This document shows, piece after piece, positions 24,014-33,266 of a DNA stretch of 64,000 nucleotides (the first letter of the stretch is position 1; the number at the start of each line of letters is the position of its first letter). The translations under genes were made by a program, and so were the position numbers. The notes under the pieces are model-generated. The model searched no databases, had not been told where the DNA came from, and saw nothing but the letters and a program-made list of their open reading frames with translations. This stretch comes from Streptomyces sp. ISL-100. Its GTDB lineage: Bacteria; Actinomycetota; Actinomycetes; Streptomycetales; Streptomycetaceae. The stretch lies in the NCBI RefSeq assembly GCF_018614615.1, contig NZ_JAGGOK010000076.1, positions 1 to 64,000 of the forward strand, given 5' to 3'.

Positions 24014-24724
24014 ATGGATATCTCCACTCGCGGCGAGTACCCGGCGCACGGATCACGGGCCGCCCTTCTCGTGCTCGCGGACGGGCGGTTCCCGGCCGGT
24101 GGCCACGCCCACTCCGGTGGCGCCGAGGCGGCCGTCAAGGCGGGGCGTATCCGCGATGCCACGGACCTCGCCGCCTTCTGCCGGGGCCGCCTGCACACCA
24201 CCGGCCTCACCTCGGCGGCGCTCGCCGCCGCCGCGGCCCTCGGCGTGGACGCGCTCGAACTCGACGAGGCCGCCGACGCCCGTACGCCGTCACCCGCCCT
24301 GCGGGCGACGGCGCGCAAGCTCGGCCGGCAGCTGATGCGCGCCGCCCGCGCCACCTGGCCGTGCGACGCGCTCGACGCGCTGGCCGCCGCCCGCCCGCGC
24401 GGCGCGCACCAGCCCGTCGTGCTCGGCGTCACCGCCCGCGCGGCGGGGCTCGGACCGCAGGACGCCGCACACTGCGTCGCGTACGAGAGCGTCGGCGGGC
24501 CCGCCACCGCGGTGGTACGCCTCCTCGGCCTGGACCCCTTCGAGGCCACCGGCGTCCTCGCCCGCCTCGCACCCGAACTCGACCAGGTCGCGCGGCGCGC
24601 CGCCGAAGCGGCCCACCGCGCACGGGACGAAGGCACCGGCGCGCTGCCCGCCGCTTCGGCGCCGCTGCTCGACATCACGGCGGAGGCGCACGCGGCCTGG
24701 CCCGTACGCCTCTTCGCCTCGTAA
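24014..24724 (+). CDS. ureF: urease accessory protein UreF
   Basis: UreF acts with UreD and UreG to deliver nickel and CO2 to apo-urease, gating UreG GTPase activity. The 236-residue helical protein shows LLVLADGRFPAGGHAHSGG (UreF N-terminal motif P-x-G-x-x-x-H-S-x-G) and later HQPVVLGVTARAAGLGPQDAA. It begins 2 bp after the ureC stop and is followed by ureG after 22 bp. Sequence conservation of UreF is always low, but the position and N-terminal motif make the assignment secure. Confidence 0.9.
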   Translation: MDISTRGEYPAHGSRAALLVLADGRFPAGGHAHSGGAEAAVKAGRIRDATDLAAFCRGRLHTTGLTSAALAAAAALGVDALELDEAADARTPSPALRATARKLGRQLMRAARATWPCDALDALAAARPRGAHQPVVLGVTARAAGLGPQDAAHCVAYESVGGPATAVVRLLGLDPFEATGVLARLAPELDQVARRAAEAAHRARDEGTGALPAASAPLLDITAEAHAAWPVRLFAS

Positions 24725-24746
24725 CACCGCTTAGGAGCCGCACACC

Positions 24747-25424
24747 ATGCACCTCGACCACAGTCACGACAGGGCCATGGCCGTCAGCGCCGACGCCGCC
24801 CGCCCCGACGGTACGAAGCGCGCCCTGCGCATCGGACTCGGCGGCCCGGTCGGCTCCGGCAAGACCGCGACTGTCGCCGCCCTCTGCCGCGAGCTGCGCG
24901 AAGAGCTGTCGATCGCCGTCGTCACCAACGACATCTACACACGCGAGGACGCCGAATTCCTGCTCCGTAACGCCGTCTTGCCGCCCGAGCGCATCCAGGC
25001 CGTCGAGACCGGCGCCTGCCCCCACACCGCCATCCGTGATGACATCTCCGCCAACCTCGAAGCGGTCGAGGACCTGGAGGACGCGGTGGGACCGCTCGAC
25101 CTGATCCTGGTCGAGTCGGGCGGCGACAACCTCACCGCGACCTTCTCCAGAGGGCTCGTCGACGCACAGGTCTTCGTCATCGACGTGGCGGGCGGTGACG
25201 ACATCCCGCGCAAGGGCGGCCCGGGCGTCACGACAGCCGATCTGCTGGTCATCAACAAGACCGACCTCGCGCCGTACGTCGGCTCCGACCTCGGCCGCAT
25301 GGCCCGCGACGCCGAGGCGCAGCGCGGCGAACTCCCCGTCGCCTTCACCTCGTTGACCTCGGCCGACGGCGTGAAGCCGGTGGCCGACTGGGTCCGCGCA
25401 CAGCTCGCCGTCTGGTCCGCATGA
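24747..25424 (+). CDS. ureG: urease accessory GTPase UreG
   Basis: UreG is the SIMIBI GTPase that couples GTP hydrolysis to nickel insertion into urease. The P-loop is GPVGSGKTA near residue 33, the nickel-binding Cys-Pro-His motif is ETGACPHTAIRDD, the switch region is VESGGDNL and the base-specificity motif is NKTDLAPYVG. A short His-rich N-terminus (MHLDHSHDRAM) may bind nickel. Product 225 residues. Its last 4 bases overlap ureD. Confidence 0.95.
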   Translation: MHLDHSHDRAMAVSADAARPDGTKRALRIGLGGPVGSGKTATVAALCRELREELSIAVVTNDIYTREDAEFLLRNAVLPPERIQAVETGACPHTAIRDDISANLEAVEDLEDAVGPLDLILVESGGDNLTATFSRGLVDAQVFVIDVAGGDDIPRKGGPGVTTADLLVINKTDLAPYVGSDLGRMARDAEAQRGELPVAFTSLTSADGVKPVADWVRAQLAVWSA

Positions 25425-26188
25425 CCACCGTGGCGCCGACGGGCATCGCGGCGACTGCCAGGATCCGCGCTGTCCCCGACGGCCGGGGCGGCACCCGCCT
25501 GCCCGTCCTGGAGAGTGACGGGCCGCTCGCCCTGCGCCGCACGCGTGGCACCGGTGCGTACGCCCGTGTCACCGTCGTCGGCGCGATGAGCGCACCGCTG
25601 GGCGGTGACCGGCTGGCCGTCGAGGCACAGGTACGGGACGGCGCCGCGCTCGCCGTGGACTCGGCCGCCGCCACGGTGGCCCTGCCCGGCCGCGGCGGCC
25701 TGCCCGCGCGCTACGACGTGCGGCTGACGGCCGGAGCCGACGCCCACCTGCGCTGGCTGCCGGAACCGCTCATCTCGGCCCGCGGCAGCGACCTTCGCAT
25801 GACCACCCGCGTCGAGCTCGCCGCATCCGCTCGTCTGGTCCTGCGCGAGGAGCAGATTCTCGGCCGGTACGGCGAGGAGTCCGGCACGCTCACCACCCGC
25901 CTCACCGTCATGCGGGCCGGCCGCCCGCTGCTTGACCAGGAACTGTCGTACGGTCCGGGGGCGCCTGGCGGCTGGGACGGGGGAGCGGTGCTCGGTGGGC
26001 ACCGGGCGACCGGCCAACTCATCGTCGTAAACCCAGACTTTGAGCACAAACCACCAGAAACCACTCTTCTGGGCGACAGTGCGGTCCTCACCCCGCTCGC
26101 CGGGCCCGCCGTGCTGGTGACGGCGGTGGCGGTCGACGCGCTGCGGCTGCGGCGCGTACTGGACGGGGCACTTCAGACATTTGGGTGA
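25421..26188 (+). CDS. ureD: urease accessory protein UreD/UreH
   Basis: UreD forms the scaffold of the UreD-UreF-UreG activation complex on apo-urease. The 255-residue protein has the family's central WLPEPLISARGSDLRMTTRV (W-x-P-E/Q-P motif) and ARLVLREEQILGRYGE. It overlaps ureG by 4 bp and closes the operon. N-terminal residues 1-20 are Thr/Ala-rich and less conserved. Order ureA-B-C-F-G-D is the typical Streptomyces arrangement. Confidence 0.9.
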   Translation: MTTVAPTGIAATARIRAVPDGRGGTRLPVLESDGPLALRRTRGTGAYARVTVVGAMSAPLGGDRLAVEAQVRDGAALAVDSAAATVALPGRGGLPARYDVRLTAGADAHLRWLPEPLISARGSDLRMTTRVELAASARLVLREEQILGRYGEESGTLTTRLTVMRAGRPLLDQELSYGPGAPGGWDGGAVLGGHRATGQLIVVNPDFEHKPPETTLLGDSAVLTPLAGPAVLVTAVAVDALRLRRVLDGALQTFG

Positions 26189-26362
26189 CCGCCATGTGCA
26201 CCGCTCAGCGGGACACGGCTCTCCGGTTATGGGATTGGTAAAGAAACACGAGTACGGGCTGTTGCCAGGAGCCCTTCAGGCGACAGGATGCGCCCGTACA
26301 TGATCTGACCCAATGACCATTGTCGTCAGGTACGGCACAACACTCACAGGGGGAGGCACCAC

Positions 26363-27940
26363 TTGAGGCGTACAGCAGCGCTCGGCTCCGCCGGCACTCT
26401 CATAGCGGGCACCTTGATGGCCGGCGCGATGGCAGCGCCGGCCGTCGGCGCCGAGGGCCGCAGCACCAGCACGTCCGAGGCGCGCGGCGTACAGATCGCC
26501 GCCGACCGCGCCGCGAAGACGGGCATCGACTGGCGCGACTGCCCGGCCGACTGGGGCATCGACAAGCCCATCCAGTGCGGCTGGGTCACCGTCCCGGTCG
26601 ACTACGCCAAGCCGAACGGCCGGAAGATAAAGATAGCCGTCGACCGCATCGGCAACACCGGCTCCCAGGAAGACCGCCAGGGCGCTCTCCTCTACAACCC
26701 CGGCGGCCCCGGCGGCTCGGGCATGAGGTTCCCCACGCGGGTCACCAAGAAGAACCCGATCTACACGAAGATGGCCAAGGCGTACGACTTCGTGGGCTTT
26801 GACCCGCGCGGTGTCGGGCACTCCTCGCCCATCTCCTGCGTCGACCCCGAGGAGTTCGTCAAGGCTCCGAAGCTCGACCCGGTGCCCGACAGCGAGGCCG
26901 ACAAGCGCGCCCAGCGCAAGCTGGCCGCCGAGTATGCGGACGGCTGCCAGGAGCGCAGCGGCTGGCTGCTGCCGCACATGACCACGCCGAACACCGCACG
27001 CGACCTGGACGTCGTCCGCGCCGCGCTCGGTGAGAAGAAGCTGAACTTCCTCGGCGTCTCGTACGGCACGTACCTGGGCGCGGTCTACGGAACGCTGTTC
27101 CCGGACCACGTCCGCCGCATGGTCGTCGACAGCGTGGTCAACCCGTCGAAGGAGAAGATCTGGTACCAGGCCAACCTGGACCAGGACGTCGCCTTCCAGA
27201 TGCGCTGGGACGACTGGAAGCAGTGGGTCGCCAAGAACGACGCGACCTACCACCTCGGGGACACCCCCGAGAAGGTCGAACAGCAGTGGGTGAAGCTGCG
27301 CGCCACCGCCAAGCAGAGCCCGATCGGCGGAGTCGTCGGCCCGGCCGAGCTCGTCGGTTTCTTCCAGAGTGCGCCGTACTACGACTCCGCCTGGGCGCAC
27401 ACCGCCGAGATCTGGAGCAAGTACGTCGCGGGTGACACGAAGGCGCTCGTCGACGAGATCGCGCCGGACATGTCGAACACCGCGGGCAACGCGGCCTCCG
27501 AGAACGGCAACGCCGTCTACACGGCCGTCGAGTGCGCGGACGCCAAGTGGCCCACCAGCTGGAAGACGTGGGACCGGGACAACACCAGGCTGCACCAGGA
27601 CCACCCGTTCATGACGTGGGCCAACGCCTGGATGAACCTGCCCTGCGCCACGTGGTCGTCCAAGCAGCAGACCCCGCTGAACGTGAAGTCCGGCAAGGGG
27701 CTGCCGAAGGTGCTGATCGTGCAGGCCGAGCGTGACGCCGCCACTCCGTACGAGGGCGCCGTCGAGCTGCACAAGCGCTTCAAGGGCTCGCGCCTGATCA
27801 CGGAGAAGGACGCCGGCTCGCACGGCGTCACCGGGATCGCGAACCCCTGCGTCAACGACCGGGTGGACACCTACCTGCTCACCGGAAAGACCGACAGCCG
27901 CGATGTGACGTGCGCCCCGCACGCCACACCGAAGCCGTAA
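26363..27940 (+). CDS. secreted S33-family alpha/beta hydrolase (tripeptidyl aminopeptidase-like)
   Basis: The 525-residue protein has a signal peptide (residues 1-30, cleaving after A-V-G-A) and the Streptomyces SlpD/Tap-type layout: an N-terminal mature block (DWRDCPADWGIDKPIQCGWV), the oxyanion motif LLYNPGGPGGSG, nucleophile elbow FLGVSYGTYLGAVYG (Gly-x-Ser-x-Gly), and a TAP-like C-terminal domain with Asp in QAERDAATPYEGA and catalytic His in KDAGSHGVTG. These enzymes remove tripeptides from exported proteins. TTG start at 26363 follows GGGGGAGG. A strong terminator follows the stop. Confidence 0.9.
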   Translation: MRRTAALGSAGTLIAGTLMAGAMAAPAVGAEGRSTSTSEARGVQIAADRAAKTGIDWRDCPADWGIDKPIQCGWVTVPVDYAKPNGRKIKIAVDRIGNTGSQEDRQGALLYNPGGPGGSGMRFPTRVTKKNPIYTKMAKAYDFVGFDPRGVGHSSPISCVDPEEFVKAPKLDPVPDSEADKRAQRKLAAEYADGCQERSGWLLPHMTTPNTARDLDVVRAALGEKKLNFLGVSYGTYLGAVYGTLFPDHVRRMVVDSVVNPSKEKIWYQANLDQDVAFQMRWDDWKQWVAKNDATYHLGDTPEKVEQQWVKLRATAKQSPIGGVVGPAELVGFFQSAPYYDSAWAHTAEIWSKYVAGDTKALVDEIAPDMSNTAGNAASENGNAVYTAVECADAKWPTSWKTWDRDNTRLHQDHPFMTWANAWMNLPCATWSSKQQTPLNVKSGKGLPKVLIVQAERDAATPYEGAVELHKRFKGSRLITEKDAGSHGVTGIANPCVNDRVDTYLLTGKTDSRDVTCAPHATPKP

Positions 27941-27956
27941 CGGTCTGAACGGGTGA

Positions 27957-27986
27957 GGGGGCGGCCGGAGAATCCCGGCCGCCCCC
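27957..27986 (+). terminator. perfect 12-bp stem terminator
   Basis: GGGGGCGGCCGG (27957-27968) and CCGGCCGCCCCC (27975-27986) pair perfectly around a 6-nt loop, 16 bp after the peptidase stop and 10 bp before the end of the convergent epimerase gene. It probably terminates transcripts from both sides. Confidence 0.8.
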
Positions 27987-27995
27987 TCGTCGCGT

Positions 27996-29042
27996 CTACC
28001 GGCCGCCGGCGAGCCAGGCGTCCTCCGCCGCGTAGTCGAAGGGGCCGCCGCCGGGCCCGTACCTCTGCGACAGTTTCGGGAACGCCTCCCGCCAGTCCTG
28101 CGCGCGCAGCCGGTCCGCGAGCCAGTCCACGGTGGCCGGCAGCGACTCGGTGTACGTCGTCACCGGCCGGTATCCCAGCTCCCGCTCGGCGGCCGACATG
28201 TCGAAGACGATCGGGTGGTCGGGCCCCCAGGGCGTCTCCCCGAGGCCGTCCCGCGGCGGCGGCCCGTCCACGAGCACCAGCTCGCTCCGCACCCCCATGA
28301 CCGCGTCGATCGCCGCACTGATCTCCGCGACCGTCGGCACATCGGGATCACCGGCGTTGAGAACCCGCGCGCCGGGCCGCGCCGCCGCCAGCCGGATCAG
28401 CTCCCCTACGTTGGAGACGTGAACCGGGTGGAACTGGCTGAGTCCGCCGTACGCCAGGATCCTGACCGGCCGCCCGTCCAGCGCCCGCTTGACGAAGTGA
28501 ATCTCGCGCGGAGTCCGGCAGTACGGTCCGTGGACCGCACCCGCCCGCAGCAGGGTAACCGGCAGCCGGTCGGCGGCGGCCAGCAGATGCCGTTCGATCG
28601 CGACCTTCCTGGTCCCGTACGTCGCGTCACCCGGCGCCACGGTGGCGAGGCTCTCGCGGATCGGCACCGGGCACTGAGGGAACCCGTCGGGCTCGTCCTG
28701 GGTGTCGAAGCTGCGGCCCTTGTCGTCCTCGTAGACGGCGCCACTGGAGATGACGACCGCGGAACCGACGCGGTCCGCGAGTCCCGTCAGCTGTCGCGCG
28801 TGACGCTCTTCGAACGCGACCATGTCGACCAGTACGTCGCGGCCGTCGCCGAGCGCGCCGGCCAGCGCCGCGTCGTCCTCCCGGTCGACCGCTGCCACCC
28901 GTACCTCCTGCGGCCAGGTCTCGTCGCGGCCGCCGCCGCGCGATGCGGCGGTCACGTCCCAGCCGTCCTCGGCGAGCGCCCGTACGGCAGCCCGCCCGAT
29001 CTGTCCTGTAGCTCCGATGACGAATGCGCTTCCCTTGGTCAT
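27996..29042 (-). CDS. NAD-dependent epimerase/dehydratase family protein
   Basis: The 348-residue protein is an extended SDR. The nucleotide-binding motif is GATGQIGRAAVRALAEDGW at residues 9-27, the active-site YGTRK (Y-x-x-x-K) occurs near residue 143 with a Ser upstream (VVISSGAVYED), and the C-terminal half binds the substrate. Relatives include sugar-nucleotide epimerases and isoflavone-reductase-like enzymes; the substrate is unknown. It is not in an evident operon; the acyltransferase gene lies 64 bp upstream on the same strand. Confidence 0.82.
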   Translation of the reverse strand: MTKGSAFVIGATGQIGRAAVRALAEDGWDVTAASRGGGRDETWPQEVRVAAVDREDDAALAGALGDGRDVLVDMVAFEERHARQLTGLADRVGSAVVISSGAVYEDDKGRSFDTQDEPDGFPQCPVPIRESLATVAPGDATYGTRKVAIERHLLAAADRLPVTLLRAGAVHGPYCRTPREIHFVKRALDGRPVRILAYGGLSQFHPVHVSNVGELIRLAAARPGARVLNAGDPDVPTVAEISAAIDAVMGVRSELVLVDGPPPRDGLGETPWGPDHPIVFDMSAAERELGYRPVTTYTESLPATVDWLADRLRAQDWREAFPKLSQRYGPGGGPFDYAAEDAWLAGGR

Positions 29043-29106
29043 ACGAAGGACGCTATGCGCGCGGGAGGCGACGGCGGGGAAACGTTCGCCTTCCGCTGAT
29101 TCGCCG

Positions 29107-29808
29107 TCAGCGCAGGAGCCGCGGGAACTTCTTCGCCTGCTCCGCCTTCATCTCGGCGGCGTACCGGTCGACGTACTCCTGCCCGGACAGTCCGAGGATC
29201 GCGTACATGATCTCGTCGGTGACCGCGCGGAGCGCCGCCTTCTCGTTCTCCAGGCCCGCGTAGCGCGAGAAGTCCAGCGGCTCACCGAACCGGATGGCGA
29301 CGCGCCTGATGCGGGGCAGGACCTGTCCCGGCGGCTGGATCTCGAACGTACCCACCATCGCGCACGGCACGACGGGCACGCCCGCCTTGAGCGCCATCGC
29401 GGCCACTCCGACCTTGCCCTTGTAGAGCCGGCCGTCGTGGGAGCGGGTGCCCTCCGGGTAGATCCCCAGCAGCTCACCCTTGCTCAGTACGCCGAGCCCC
29501 TCCCGGATCGCGGCCTTCCCCGCCTCCTTGCCGGATCTGTCGACGGGGATCTGACCGGCGCTGCGGAAGAACGCGGCGGTCAGCCGGCCCTTGAGGCCGG
29601 GGCCCGTGAAGTACTCCGCCTTGGCGAGGAAGGTGATGCGCCGTCTGATGATCGCGGGCATCAGGAAGTGGTCGGAGAAGGACAGGTGATTGCCCGCCAC
29701 GATCGCGGCGCCCTCGTCGGGGATGTGCTCGAGCCCCTCGATCCGGGGCCGGAAGAGCAGTCTCAGCAGTGGCCCCAGAAGGACATACTTGAGCACGTAA
29801 TAGAACAT
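29107..29808 (-). CDS. 1-acylglycerol-3-phosphate acyltransferase-like protein
   Basis: The 233-residue protein is a PlsC-type acyltransferase that adds the second acyl chain to lysophosphatidate or a related lipid. Motif I is NHLSFSDH (N-H-x4-D form) near residue 40, motif III is GIYPEGTRSHDG near 115, and VVPCAMVGTFE near 147 matches motif IV. The N-terminus is hydrophobic and would anchor it to the inner face of the membrane. The genome surely has other PlsC copies, so a specific lipid role is not claimed. Confidence 0.88.
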   Translation of the reverse strand: MFYYVLKYVLLGPLLRLLFRPRIEGLEHIPDEGAAIVAGNHLSFSDHFLMPAIIRRRITFLAKAEYFTGPGLKGRLTAAFFRSAGQIPVDRSGKEAGKAAIREGLGVLSKGELLGIYPEGTRSHDGRLYKGKVGVAAMALKAGVPVVPCAMVGTFEIQPPGQVLPRIRRVAIRFGEPLDFSRYAGLENEKAALRAVTDEIMYAILGLSGQEYVDRYAAEMKAEQAKKFPRLLR

Positions 29809-29991
29809 GAGGCTGCTCCTCGTTCCGCCGGATCGGCTCCAGGGCTGCGTTCTGCCAGGTCACTGGGTATCGCGGGGGGACCGTCAGTGTATGGGCAGCC
29901 GTCGTCCCGCGTAACCGTGCCTTGCCGGGACAATGACGCCACATCAGCTGTGAGCTGATGCGGCGTCACGATGGTCGCGAGACCGGGCCTG

Positions 29992-30669
29992 TCAGAGCGA
30001 AGCCATGATCCGGCGCGGGGCGTCGAAGATGCGGCTGAATGCCTCGACGGCGGCCGGCGGCTGGCTCATCTCGTCCCGGCCGGAGGAGAGCGCGTACCAG
30101 ACCTGCTCGATCGACGGCGGGCCCACGGCGAGGTTGCGCAGCGCGGCCTGCTTCGAGGTCGCTTCGCCGGTGTTCACCACATACGCGGCGGCGATCGAGC
30201 CGGTGCGTCCGACGCCGGCGCCGCAGTGGACGAATACCGGGCTGTCCGAGGACTTCACGGTCTTGAGGAAGGCGGTGACCTGGTCGTTGGTGGGCGTCTG
30301 CCCGTCCCGGATCGGCATGCGGACGACGTTCAGCCCCGCCTCCCGGGGTACGGCCAGCTCCTTGGCGGACAGCTTCTCCGCCCGAAGGTCCACGACCGTG
30401 TGTACGCCGCGGGCCGCGAGCTCGCGGTAGCCGGCCTCGCCCGGAGCGGAACCGCGCCACAGGCGATCGTCGACCGCCTTGAAGTGGTTGATCCCGGCCA
30501 TCCGTACGCCGGACGACTCCTCCTGCGCGGCCATCGCGTGGGCGCCGATCATGCCCAGCGTGAAGGCGGCCCACAACGCGGCGTAACCGAGCAGGGCCGC
30601 GACGAGGATCTTCGCCGTCCTGCGGATGAGCGGCCTGGTACGGGCGAGAGGGGAGATCGGGGCAAGCAT
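29992..30669 (-). CDS. membrane-anchored dual-specificity/tyrosine-type protein phosphatase
   Basis: The 225-residue protein has one N-terminal transmembrane helix (ILVAALLGYAALWAAFTLGM, about residues 19-38) and a cysteine phosphatase domain with the P-loop FVHCGAGVGRTGS (Cys-x5-Arg) near residue 163 and a general-acid-type Asp in the RMPIRDGQTP loop. It should face outside the membrane (or be on a cytoplasmic leaflet if inverted). The reading frame is open far upstream to 31080, but ATG 30669 follows GTGTTGTCCCC and an AT-rich promoter; the upstream part is a separate gene remnant. Confidence 0.82.
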   Translation of the reverse strand: MLAPISPLARTRPLIRRTAKILVAALLGYAALWAAFTLGMIGAHAMAAQEESSGVRMAGINHFKAVDDRLWRGSAPGEAGYRELAARGVHTVVDLRAEKLSAKELAVPREAGLNVVRMPIRDGQTPTNDQVTAFLKTVKSSDSPVFVHCGAGVGRTGSIAAAYVVNTGEATSKQAALRNLAVGPPSIEQVWYALSSGRDEMSQPPAAVEAFSRIFDAPRRIMASL

Positions 30670-30779
30670 GGGGACAACACCTTGGGGGTGAGGAAATGTC
30701 TGGTATGCACCTAATCCATCCCGGGCGTCCCACGCCGGACGAACATTTGTGACATATTGCGCAAAAGGCGTGCACCTGC

Positions 30780-31160
30780 CAATCACCGGGTGGGGGATTG
30801 CCTGACCCTCGCCGAGGACCACGGCCTGCGCCCGGTTCGCGGTCGCGTCCATCAGGCAGCCGCGCAGCCGCAGCAGATCGCGGTTGTGCAGAGCCGGCCT
30901 GACCACACCCGCGTACACCCCCTCCTCCAGCTCGGTCAGCCGCGCCTGCTCGGGCGCCATCGAGGTCGCCCGGCGGCACGTCTCCCAGAAGTCGCGTGCC
31001 GCGAGGTCGCGGCCGAGTCCCTCGTCGACGTTGCGCACCTTGACGCTGAAGACGACGGTGCTTGCCGCCGAGTCCGGCACCGACGCCGGCCGGGTCTGGA
31101 TCGCGTCGGCCAGGACGAAGGTGAGGAAGGTGAGCAGTACGGCGGCGACCAGTGTCGGCC
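30780..31160 (-). pseudogene. 5'-truncated membrane-protein gene fused to galE
   Basis: In this frame the translation runs WPTLVAAVLLTFLTFVLADA (a transmembrane helix) then TVVFSVKVRNVDEGLGRDLA, FWETCRRATSMAPEQARLTE and GVVRPALHNRDLLRLRGCL, a coherent protein I do not recognise by family. No start codon precedes the helix because the sequence upstream is the end of galE in another frame; the first in-frame GTG (31080) is downstream of the helix. No stop separates it from the phosphatase frame either. I read it as a gene cut at its 5' end, and perhaps its 3' end, by a deletion. Confidence 0.55.
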
Positions 31161-32194
31161 AGTCCCCGGGTGGGGCGCCACCCCCAGGCGCGCTCCACCG
31201 CCGACGCGTCGGCGACTAGTTCGGGCACATCGCCGGGGCGGCGGGGCGCGATGTCGTACGGAACGGGCGCGCCGCACGCCGCGCTGAAGGCGGAGACGAC
31301 TTCCAGGACCGAACGGCCGTTCCCCAGACCCAGGTTGTACGTGTGCATGCCCGGGCTGTCGGCGAGGTGGTCCAGCGCGACGCGGTGCGCGTCGACCGTG
31401 TCCATGACGTGGATGTAGTCGCGGATCGCGGTTCCGTCCGGGGTGGCGTAGTCGTTGCCGAAGACACGGAGCCGGTGCCGTCGGCCGACGGCCACCTGAG
31501 CCAGGTAGGGCATCAGATTGTCAGGAGTTCCGGAGGGATCCTCGCCGAGCAGACCGCTGGGGTGGGCGCCGACCGGGTTGAAGTGCCGCAGCGCGAGCAT
31601 GGTGAACTCCGGGTGACGGTGGCATACATCGGTGAGGATCTGTTCGCAGAGCCACTTGGAGGCCGCGTACGGATTGGTCGGACGGGCGGGGGTGGCCTCG
31701 CTGAGCGGCCCGTGCCCGGCGTCTCCGTAGATGGAGGCGGTGGAGGAGAACACCAGCTGGTGCACTCCGTGTTCGTGCATCGCCCGCAGCAGGGAGGTGG
31801 TGCCGCCGATGTTGGTGTCGTAGTACTCGATGGGCATCCGTATCGACGGGCTCACGGCCTTGTGCGCGGCGAAGTGCACGACAGCGTCCACAGAGTGGCG
31901 GTCGAAGACGGCCGAGAGGGCGCGTCGATCACGGATGTCCAGTTCGTACACGGCGCCGACGAACCGGCCGGCGATCCTTTCCACGCGGGCGAAGACCTGC
32001 GGGGTGCTGTTGGAGTAGTTGTCGACGACGATCAGTTCGTAGCCGTGGTCGAGCAGCTCGACGCAGGCATGACTGCCGATGAAGCCGGCGCCGCCGGTGA
32101 GAAGGACAGTCAACGGTGGGCTCACGGGGCCCGCTCTCTCGCGTGCGAGCGATCCGTCGAGGGGCGCCCCATTCACCGGCTCGCTGTGCGTCAT
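31151..32194 (-). CDS. galE: UDP-glucose 4-epimerase, own 3' end lost
   Basis: GalE interconverts UDP-glucose and UDP-galactose in the Leloir pathway. The NAD motif GGAGFIGSHACVELLDHGYE follows a 27-residue extension; VFSSTASIYG and the catalytic NPYAASK (Tyr-x-x-x-Lys) are present, as are ALRHFNPVGAHPSG and IRDYIHVMDTVDAH. The homologous part stops at ASAVERAWGWRPTRGLADT near 31151, where GalE proteins usually have a further 10-15 residues. Instead the frame stays open, without homology, to 29966. The junction joins a truncated membrane-protein gene in another frame, so a deletion or an assembly error is likely. ATG at 32194. Confidence 0.8.
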
Positions 32195-32353
32195 GGCAGA
32201 CGCTCCTGATAGAACGCTGTACGCTGCTGATGTATGTTTACTCCGTATATGTCCGACTTTGCGACTGTCGTTACCCAATGTCAAGCGGTGTCCGGCGGCA
32301 AGATCATCAAAGTCGTCAATGCCGGAGCCACTGGACGAGCGCGGAGGCGGGCC

Positions 32354-33055
32354 ATGCCGAAGGACACGGGGGACGGCCGCGGACGACGCGCCAGCGACCG
32401 GGGGCGTTACGGGCGGCTCAACAGGGAACGCGTGCTGGCCACGGCACTGGAAGTGGTCGACCGCGACGGCCTGTCCGGCCTGAGCATGCGCAAACTGGGC
32501 GCCGAGCTGGGTGTCGAGGCGATGGCCCTGTATCGCTACGCCCCGAGCAAGGACGCCTTGCTGGACGGGCTGGTCGAGGCCTTCTGGCAGGAATTGCACG
32601 AGGAACTGGACCAGGCACCGGCGGACACGACCGACCCGGCCCAGTGGCGCCGCGAACTGCACCGCATCGCGCTCGCCACCCACCGCGTCGCCCTGCGCCA
32701 CCCGCACGTCGTGCCCCTGCTGGCCACCCGCATGCTGTCCACGCCGCTGGCCCGCAGGCCCCTTCTCGTACTGCGCGGCGACGAACGCGTCCTGGCGCTG
32801 CTGTACGACGCGGGGCTCGGCGAGCGCACGGCCGTGGAAATCCACCGGACCTTCACCGCCTGGCTACTCGGCTACCTCCTGGTCGAGCTGCGGGCCATGG
32901 ACGACGAGCCCGGCGAACCGGACCCGGCCTTCCGGCTGGGTCTGCACCGCATGCCGGCGGCCGAGCTGCCACGGCTGCGGGCCACCGCCGTCGCGATGGC
33001 AGGCCGCGGTGGCCCCGAGGGCCTGGCCGCGGGCCTGGACGCCCTGCTGGGGTGA
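32354..33055 (+). CDS. TetR/AcrR-family regulator with TetR_C domain
   Basis: The 233-residue regulator has a basic Arg/Gly-rich N-terminus, the TetR HTH (LATALEVVDRDGLSGLSMRK then GVEAMALYRYAPSKDALLDG, about 25-75) and a C-terminal domain of the TetR_C tetracycline-repressor type (LATHRVALRHPHVVPLLATR). ATG 32354 follows GGAGGCGGG; the longer frame from 32234 covers the promoter. It is divergent from galE, with 159 bp between, and could regulate either galE or the downstream inhibitor gene. Ligand unknown. Confidence 0.85.
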   Translation: MPKDTGDGRGRRASDRGRYGRLNRERVLATALEVVDRDGLSGLSMRKLGAELGVEAMALYRYAPSKDALLDGLVEAFWQELHEELDQAPADTTDPAQWRRELHRIALATHRVALRHPHVVPLLATRMLSTPLARRPLLVLRGDERVLALLYDAGLGERTAVEIHRTFTAWLLGYLLVELRAMDDEPGEPDPAFRLGLHRMPAAELPRLRATAVAMAGRGGPEGLAAGLDALLG

Positions 33056-33266
33056 CGTTCCGGTGGGCGCCCAGCCGGCGGTCCGGGCCGGGGGCCGGGT
33101 CCGCGCCCCCGTCCGCGCCTGGTTCTGCGCCGTACGGAGCAGTGCGCGTACTCGTGTGTGCGACGAGGGCGGCGCGGTCGCTTGCCGGTGGCCGTGGCGG
33201 GGGGTGGCCTGGCTCTCCCCGACACCCAGCCGCCAGGCAACCCGTCCCCGCCCCCAGGAGGTCCGG

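Noticed and set aside
29966..32845. A continuous minus-strand frame of 959 codons spanning galE and beyond
   Set aside because: Only residues from the ATG at 32194 to about 31151 have homology; the rest is antisense or out-of-frame translation of GC-rich DNA, so it is not one giant protein.
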